Notes under the pieces: model-generated
What the model saw: only the letters and a program-made list of their open reading frames with translations
The model's database searches: none
What the model was told of the DNA's origin: nothing
Shown here: in pieces, positions 59,218-64,000 of the stretch
Layout: each line of letters begins with the position of its first letter
Numbering within the stretch: the first letter of the stretch is position 1
Program-made: the position numbers and the translations under genes
Assembly: GCF_016937615.1 (NCBI RefSeq)
Contig: NZ_JAFHKI010000054.1
Coordinates: 1 to 64,000 of the forward strand
Source: Pseudomonas lactucae
Lineage (GTDB): Bacteria > Pseudomonadota > Gammaproteobacteria > Pseudomonadales > Pseudomonadaceae
Direction: 5' to 3'
Length of the DNA: 64,000 nt

Positions 59218-60168
59218 ATGCAGGCGCAATTGATCGCGCTCGATTGGGGAACCAGCTCCCTTCGTGCTTACAAACTCGGCCCCGCAGGCGTGGTGCTGGA
59301 ACAGCGCTCGCTGGCGTCGGGCATCATGCATTTGCCCAGCGAGGCCCGGGAGATTGCCGGCGTGCTGTGCAGCGATGGCTTCGAATTGGCCTTCGATGCG
59401 GCGTGCGGCGATTGGCTCGAGGCTGAACCTGGCTTGCCGGTGATCGCCTGCGGCATGGTCGGCAGCGCCCAGGGCTGGAGCGAGGCGGCGTATCGCAACA
59501 CCCCCGTCGACGTCGCCAGCCTGGGCCAGGCACTGCACAAGGTGCTCAGCCTGCGGGGTGTCGAGGTGCATATCGTGCCCGGCGTGATTGAGCAGGTCGG
59601 TTTGCCCAATGTGATGCGCGGCGAAGAAACCCAAGTGCTGGGTGTATTGCCCGGGCTGGAGACCGAGGTGTTGATTGGCCTGCCGGGCAGCCACTCCAAG
59701 TGGGTCGAGGTGGTGGGCGGCCGCATCACCCACTTCGACACCTTTATGACCGGCGAGGTGTTTGCGGTGTTGAGCAAGCACAGCCTCCTGGGCCGCACCC
59801 AAAAGCCTTCTGAAACATTCCAGGCCGATGCCTTTGACCGAGGCGTGCACGTGGCGCTGTCCGACGAGGGCGAGCGTGGCGTGCTGTCGACGCTGTTCAG
59901 TGCGCGCACCTTGGGCCTGACCGCGCAACTTTTGCCCGAACAGCAGCCCGACTACCTGTCCGGCCTGTTGATCGGTCACGAACTGGCCGGTCTGCCGGAC
60001 CGCGCAAAACACTTGCCGATCATCCTGGTCGGCGCCGCCCCCCTCTGCGCCCGCTATCAACGCGCCCTCGCCCGTTGTGGCTTTGCCCATGTGAGCCTGG
60101 CGCAAGAGGCCACCGAGCGCGGCCTGTGGCAACTGGCCGTGGCGGCCGGGCTCACTCAACCTGTATAG
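59218..60168 (+). CDS. dgoK: 2-dehydro-3-deoxygalactonokinase
   Basis: DgoK (316 residues) phosphorylates 2-keto-3-deoxygalactonate in the De Ley-Doudoroff route of D-galactonate use. The start MQAQLIALDWGTSSLRAYKLG is the family's phosphate-binding DWGTSSLR motif. GLPGSHSKWVEV and the FMTGEVFAVLS segment also match. First gene of dgoK-dgoA-dgoD-dgoT. Confidence 0.94.
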   Translation: MQAQLIALDWGTSSLRAYKLGPAGVVLEQRSLASGIMHLPSEAREIAGVLCSDGFELAFDAACGDWLEAEPGLPVIACGMVGSAQGWSEAAYRNTPVDVASLGQALHKVLSLRGVEVHIVPGVIEQVGLPNVMRGEETQVLGVLPGLETEVLIGLPGSHSKWVEVVGGRITHFDTFMTGEVFAVLSKHSLLGRTQKPSETFQADAFDRGVHVALSDEGERGVLSTLFSARTLGLTAQLLPEQQPDYLSGLLIGHELAGLPDRAKHLPIILVGAAPLCARYQRALARCGFAHVSLAQEATERGLWQLAVAAGLTQPV

Positions 60169-60178
60169 GAGGCCTGAC

Positions 60179-60799
60179 ATGCTCAAGCAAGCACTCGCAC
60201 AAAACGGTTTGATCGCGATCCTGAGGGGTGTGCGCCCGGACGAAGCCAAGGCGGTCGGCCAAGTGCTGTACGACGCCGGTTTTCGCGTGATCGAAGTCCC
60301 GCTCAATTCGCCGGACCCCTACACCAGCATCCGCACCCTGCGCGACAGCTTGCCCGCCGATTGCCTGATCGGTGCCGGCACGGTGTTGACGCCCGAGCAG
60401 GTCGAGCAGGTGAGAGCGGCCGGCGGCCAAGTGATCGTCATGCCCCACAGCGATGCCAAGGTGCTGCGCGCCGCCAAGGCTGCGGGCCTGTACCTGTCGC
60501 CGGGTGTGGCCACGCCTACCGAAGCCTTCGCCGCGCTGGCCGAAGGTGCCGACGTATTGAAGCTGTTTCCGGCCGAGCAAATGGGCCCGGCGGTGATCAA
60601 GGCGTGGCTGGCGGTATTGCCACAGGGCACGTTGTTGCTGCCGGTGGGCGGCATTAACCCCGACAACATGCAGGTGTTCACCGACGCCGGCGCCAAAGGG
60701 TTCGGGCTGGGGTCCGGGTTGTTCAAGCCGGGTATGACCGCCGATCAAGTCGCGAGTCGGGCCCAGGCGTATGTCGCCGCCTGGAAAGCCCTGAGCTGA
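60179..60799 (+). CDS. dgoA: 2-dehydro-3-deoxy-6-phosphogalactonate aldolase
   Basis: DgoA (206 residues) cleaves KDPGal to pyruvate and glyceraldehyde-3-phosphate. It has the class I KDPG-aldolase fold markers: NGLIAILRGVRPDEA, the Glu in FRVIEVPLNSPDP, LIGAGTVLTPEQV, and the Schiff-base Lys region VLKLFPAEQMGP. The start ATG 60179 has AGGAGG 8 bp upstream. 10 bp after dgoK. Confidence 0.94.
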   Translation: MLKQALAQNGLIAILRGVRPDEAKAVGQVLYDAGFRVIEVPLNSPDPYTSIRTLRDSLPADCLIGAGTVLTPEQVEQVRAAGGQVIVMPHSDAKVLRAAKAAGLYLSPGVATPTEAFAALAEGADVLKLFPAEQMGPAVIKAWLAVLPQGTLLLPVGGINPDNMQVFTDAGAKGFGLGSGLFKPGMTADQVASRAQAYVAAWKALS

Positions 60800-60847
60800 G
60801 ATCAAATTCCGCGCCCACAGGCGCCGCATCTATAAGAGAGATAACAG

Positions 60848-61996
60848 ATGAAAATCACCAAACTGACGACCTTTATCGTCCCGCCGCGCTGGTGCTTCCT
60901 CAAGGTCGAAACCGACCAGGGCGTGACCGGTTGGGGCGAGCCCGTGGTCGAAGGCCGTGCTCATACCGTGGCCGCCGCCGTTGAAGAACTGTCCGACTAC
61001 CTGATCGGTAAAGACCCACGCAACATCGAAGACATCTGGACCGTGCTCTATCGCGGCGGCTTCTACCGGGGCGGCGCCGTGCACATGAGCGCCCTCGCCG
61101 GCATCGACCAGGCGCTGTGGGACATCAAGGGCAAGGCCCTTGGCGTCTCCGTCAGCGACCTGCTCGGTGGCCAGGTGCGTGACAAGATCCGCGTGTATTC
61201 GTGGATCGGTGGCGACCGCCCGGCCGACACCGCCCGCGCCGCCAAAGAGGCCGTGGCCCGTGGTTTTACCGCCGTGAAAATGAACGGCACCGAAGAACTG
61301 CAGTTCGTCGACAGCTTCGAAAAAGTCGACCTGGCCCTGGCCAACGTCGCGGCCGTGCGTGATGCGGTCGGTCCTAACGTCGGCATCGGTGTCGACTTCC
61401 ATGGTCGAGTGCACAAGCCCATGGCCAAGGTGCTGATGAAGGAGCTGGACCCGTACAAGCTGATGTTTATCGAAGAGCCGGTGCTCAGCGAAAACTACGA
61501 AGCGCTCAAGGAGCTGGCGCCGCTGACCAGCACCCCGATTGCCCTGGGCGAGCGTCTGTTCTCGCGTTGGGACTTCAAGCGTGTACTCAGCGAAGGCTAC
61601 GTCGACATCATCCAGCCGGATGCTTCCCACGCCGGCGGCATCACCGAAACCCGCAAAATCGCCAACATGGCCGAAGCCTACGATGTGGCCCTGGCCCTGC
61701 ACTGTCCGCTGGGCCCGATTGCCTTGGCCGCTTGCCTGCAACTGGACGCGGTTTGCTACAACGCGTTTATCCAGGAGCAAAGCCTGGGCATTCACTACAA
61801 CGAGAGCAACGACTTGCTCGACTACGTGCGCGACCCTGGCGTGTTCGACTATGACCAAGGCTTTGTGAAGATCCCCAACGGGCCAGGCCTGGGTATCGAG
61901 ATCAACGAGGAGTACGTGATCGAGCGCGCCGCCATCGGCCATCGCTGGCGCAACCCGATCTGGCGCCATGCCGATGGCAGCTTTGCCGAGTGGTGA
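60848..61996 (+). CDS. dgoD: D-galactonate dehydratase
   Basis: DgoD (382 residues) is an enolase-superfamily enzyme that dehydrates D-galactonate to 2-keto-3-deoxygalactonate, the first step of the pathway. It starts [32 protein letters not shown] (cited by start). The metal ligands are in VDFHGR, FIEEPV and ALGER, and the catalytic His in [13 protein letters not shown] and [11 protein letters not shown]. Ends GSFAEW. 48 bp after dgoA. Confidence 0.95.
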   Translation: MKITKLTTFIVPPRWCFLKVETDQGVTGWGEPVVEGRAHTVAAAVEELSDYLIGKDPRNIEDIWTVLYRGGFYRGGAVHMSALAGIDQALWDIKGKALGVSVSDLLGGQVRDKIRVYSWIGGDRPADTARAAKEAVARGFTAVKMNGTEELQFVDSFEKVDLALANVAAVRDAVGPNVGIGVDFHGRVHKPMAKVLMKELDPYKLMFIEEPVLSENYEALKELAPLTSTPIALGERLFSRWDFKRVLSEGYVDIIQPDASHAGGITETRKIANMAEAYDVALALHCPLGPIALAACLQLDAVCYNAFIQEQSLGIHYNESNDLLDYVRDPGVFDYDQGFVKIPNGPGLGIEINEEYVIERAAIGHRWRNPIWRHADGSFAEW

Positions 61997-62024
61997 TTCC
62001 CTCCTGAAGGAACACGGTTAAACA

Positions 62025-62052
62025 TGTGGCAGGGGGCTTGCTCTCTTCCACA
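62025..62052. repeat. Degenerate REP-type hairpin between dgoD and dgoT
   Basis: TGTGGCAGGGGGCTTGCTCTCTTCCACA keeps the GGGGGCTTGCTC centre of the local REP class with several unpaired positions. Confidence 0.6.
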
Positions 62053-62111
62053 TTTTGATTCGGTTTCATCAGTAAGTCCGTCCTCAATAAACATAAAAAG
62101 AGGCACTTCCC

Positions 62112-63422
62112 ATGCATCCTGAATCCCTCACCGGACAGGCTTCTTTAGTCACGCCTAGCCGAAAGCGCTTTTTCATCATGGTGCTGCTGTTCATCACCGT
62201 GGTCATCAACTACCTCGACCGCAGCAACCTGTCGATTGCCGCCCCTGCACTGACCAGCGAGTTGGGTATCGACCCGGTGCACGTCGGCCTGATTTTCTCC
62301 GCATTCGGCTGGACCTACGCCGCCATGCAGATCCCCGGCGGCTGGCTGGTCGACCGAGTGCCGCCGCGCATTCTCTACACCGCCGCCCTGCTGCTGTGGT
62401 CGATCGCCACCGTGATGCTGGGCTTTGCCGCCAGTTTCATTGCGCTGTTCGTGCTGCGCATGGCCGTCGGTGCGTTGGAGGCGCCGGCCTACCCGATCAA
62501 CAGCCGCGTGGTCACCACCTGGTTTCCCGAGCGCGAGCGTGCGACGGCGATTGGCTTTTACACCTCGGGGCAATTCGTCGGGCTGGCGTTTCTCACGCCG
62601 GTACTGGCCTGGCTGCAGCATGAGTTTGGCTGGCACATGGTGTTTGTCACCACCGGCGGCGTCGGCATCCTGTGGGCGGTGATCTGGTACGCGGTGTACC
62701 GCGAGCCAAAGGATTTCAAAGGCGCCAACGAGGCTGAAATCCAGTTGATCCGCGACGGCGGCGGCCTGGTGGACATGCAGGCGCAAACCGCCAAGGCACC
62801 GTTCAGTTGGGTCGATCTGGGTATCGTGCTGAGCAAGCGCAAACTCTGGGGCATCTACCTGGGGCAGTTCTGCCTGAATTCCACCTTGTGGTTCTTCCTG
62901 ACGTGGTTCCCGACCTACCTGGTGAAATATCGCGGCATGGACTTCATCAAGTCCGGCCTGCTGGCCTCGCTGCCGTTTCTGGCCGCATTTGTCGGTGTGC
63001 TGTGTTCCGGGATTTTTTCCGACTGGCTGATTCGTCGGGGCGCGTCGGTGGGCTTTGCGCGCAAGTTGCCGATCATTGGCGGGCTGTTGATTTCCACGGC
63101 AATCATCGGTGCCAACTATGTGGATTCGACGGCGTGGGTCATCGCATTCCTGGCGGTGGCGTTCTTCGGCAATGGCCTGGCGTCGATTACCTGGTCGCTG
63201 GTATCGACCCTGGCACCGGCACGGTTGTTGGGCCTGACGGGGGGCGTGTTTAATTTCATCGGCAACCTGTCCGCGATTGCCACGCCGATCGTGATTGGTT
63301 TTCTGGCCAGCGGCGATTCGTTCGCGCCGGCGATTACCTACATCGCGGTGCTGGCGTTGCTGGGGGCGTTGTCCTACATATTGCTGGTGGGCAAAGTCGA
63401 GCGGATCAAGCTGGACGAATAA
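62112..63422 (+). CDS. dgoT: MFS transporter, D-galactonate type (anion:cation symporter family)
   Basis: A 436-residue major facilitator with 12 predicted spans. It begins with a short cytoplasmic lead (MHPESLTGQASLVTPSRKRF), and the signature VVINYLDRSNLSIAAP in span 1 is typical of ACS-family acid-sugar transporters. FVLRMAVGALEAPAYP and NSRVVTTWFPERERATA match the loop signatures. As last gene of the dgo operon it likely imports D-galactonate with protons (inference from context). A poor fit would be another hexonate. Confidence 0.9.
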   Translation: MHPESLTGQASLVTPSRKRFFIMVLLFITVVINYLDRSNLSIAAPALTSELGIDPVHVGLIFSAFGWTYAAMQIPGGWLVDRVPPRILYTAALLLWSIATVMLGFAASFIALFVLRMAVGALEAPAYPINSRVVTTWFPERERATAIGFYTSGQFVGLAFLTPVLAWLQHEFGWHMVFVTTGGVGILWAVIWYAVYREPKDFKGANEAEIQLIRDGGGLVDMQAQTAKAPFSWVDLGIVLSKRKLWGIYLGQFCLNSTLWFFLTWFPTYLVKYRGMDFIKSGLLASLPFLAAFVGVLCSGIFSDWLIRRGASVGFARKLPIIGGLLISTAIIGANYVDSTAWVIAFLAVAFFGNGLASITWSLVSTLAPARLLGLTGGVFNFIGNLSAIATPIVIGFLASGDSFAPAITYIAVLALLGALSYILLVGKVERIKLDE

Positions 63423-63428
63423 ACGACG

Positions 63429-63452
63429 GCGAGGGAGCACGCTCCCTCGCCA
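63429..63452. repeat. REP-type palindrome between convergent dgoT and trpA
   Basis: GGCGAGGGAGC-AC-GCTCCCTCGCC, a perfect 11-bp stem, 6 bp after the dgoT stop and 9 bp from the trpA stop. Probably serves as a shared terminator. Confidence 0.8.
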
Positions 63453-63461
63453 CAGCAAGCC

Positions 63462-64000
63462 TTACTTGCGTGCGTTGCGCACGCCTTCGGCCAGCGCCGC
63501 GCAATGGCTCAATACGCCATCAATCGCCTGCTGTTCGCTGCTGGCATTGGCGATGTGATCGATCAGCGCCGACCCCACTACCACACCGTCCGCCAGGCGC
63601 GCGATGGCCGCGGCCTGTTCCGGCGTGCGGATGCCGAAACCGATGCTGATCGGCAGGTCGGTGTGGCGACGCAGGCGCGTCACGGCCTCTTCGACGTGTT
63701 CCAGGGTGGCGGCACCGGCGCCGGTCACACCCGCTACCGACACGTAGTACACAAAACCGGAGCTGCCATTGAGCACGGTCGGCAGCCGCACATCGTCGGT
63801 GGTCGGCGTGGTCAGGCGGATAAAGTCGATGCCGGCGGCCTGGGCCGGGTCGCACAGCTCGCCATTATGCTCGGGCGGCATGTCGACCACGATCAGGCCG
63901 TCGACACCGGCATGCTTGGCGTGCTCGATGAACGCAGGTACGCCGTATTTGTGGATGGGGTTGAAGTAGCCCATCAACACCAGCGGGGTGTCGTTGTTGT
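63462..64000 (-). CDS. trpA: Tryptophan synthase alpha chain (C-terminal part, runs off the window)
   Basis: The last 178 residues of TrpA, which splits indole-3-glycerol phosphate. Visible family elements are [16 protein letters not shown], the substrate region [25 protein letters not shown] and the phosphate-binding [12 protein letters not shown] / [12 protein letters not shown]. The N-terminal third with the catalytic Glu is outside the window. Ends GVRNARK. The upstream trpB would be expected beyond 64000. Confidence 0.95.
   Translation of the reverse strand, partial: NNDTPLVLMGYFNPIHKYGVPAFIEHAKHAGVDGLIVVDMPPEHNGELCDPAQAAGIDFIRLTTPTTDDVRLPTVLNGSSGFVYYVSVAGVTGAGAATLEHVEEAVTRLRRHTDLPISIGFGIRTPEQAAAIARLADGVVVGSALIDHIANASSEQQAIDGVLSHCAALAEGVRNARK

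Noticed and set aside
62145-63458. 437-codon minus-strand open frame opposite dgoT
   Set aside because: Very Gln/Arg-rich, no motifs, fully covered by an MFS transporter on the other strand.

Overview
The window is a chromosomal origin region from a fluorescent Pseudomonas. The evidence is the order yidC-yidD-rnpA-rpmH / oriC / dnaA-dnaN-recF-gyrB, parS sites of the Pseudomonas type (TGTTCCACGTGGAACA) in recF, fluorescens-type REP hairpins, and a downstream order typical of the genus (acyltransferase-gmhB-glyS-glyQ-tag-lpxL-like-trkA-rsmB-fmt-def-dprA-tsaC-qor-hemF-aroE). No rRNA, tRNA or CRISPR array was seen.

Layout. 1-8071: origin core (RNA/protein maturation genes leftward, replication genes rightward). 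8078-33414: a 25.3-kb Tn7-like transposon inserted 6 bp after the gyrB stop codon. It has near-identical inverted ends starting TGTAGG, repeated GGGCAAAGTTA-type motifs inside both ends, and a 5-bp target duplication CCAGG at 8073-8077 and 33415-33419. 33421-53495: core genes (gyrB's displaced terminator, a two-component pair, lipid and LPS enzymes, glycyl-tRNA synthetase, K+ uptake, the fmt/def/rsmB group, dprA/tsaC/qor/hemF/aroE). 53530-58694: choline-O-sulfate use (SulP transporter, choline-binding protein, choline sulfatase, divergent LysR regulator). 59218-63422: D-galactonate operon dgoK-dgoA-dgoD-dgoT. 63462-64000: 5'-truncated trpA.

The transposon. Its mobility module is tnsA-tnsB-tnsC-tniQ/tnsD-like (20250-25727), divergent from an unknown 305-aa gene across a strong sigma70-type promoter flanked by a 16-bp inverted repeat. 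Cargo on the gyrB side: a complete type I restriction-modification system (hsdM, hsdS, hsdR) with a YgjP-like metallopeptidase and a decayed LOTUS-like gene, three small genes of unknown role, and a Kiwa anti-phage pair (kwaA-kwaB). Cargo on the far side: a DUF6957-like gene, a small unknown gene, a TOTE-type primase-helicase, and a translationally coupled trio of a large serine recombinase and two ParB/RepB-like proteins. The element is therefore a mobile defence island that uses the 3' end of gyrB as its site.

Quality caveat. Five otherwise conserved genes (glyQ, glyS, SulP, choX, betC) each contain one apparent single G or C deletion that breaks the frame. As glyQ and glyS are essential, most of these are probably sequence errors. 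I give these genes full-length coordinates and flag the break.
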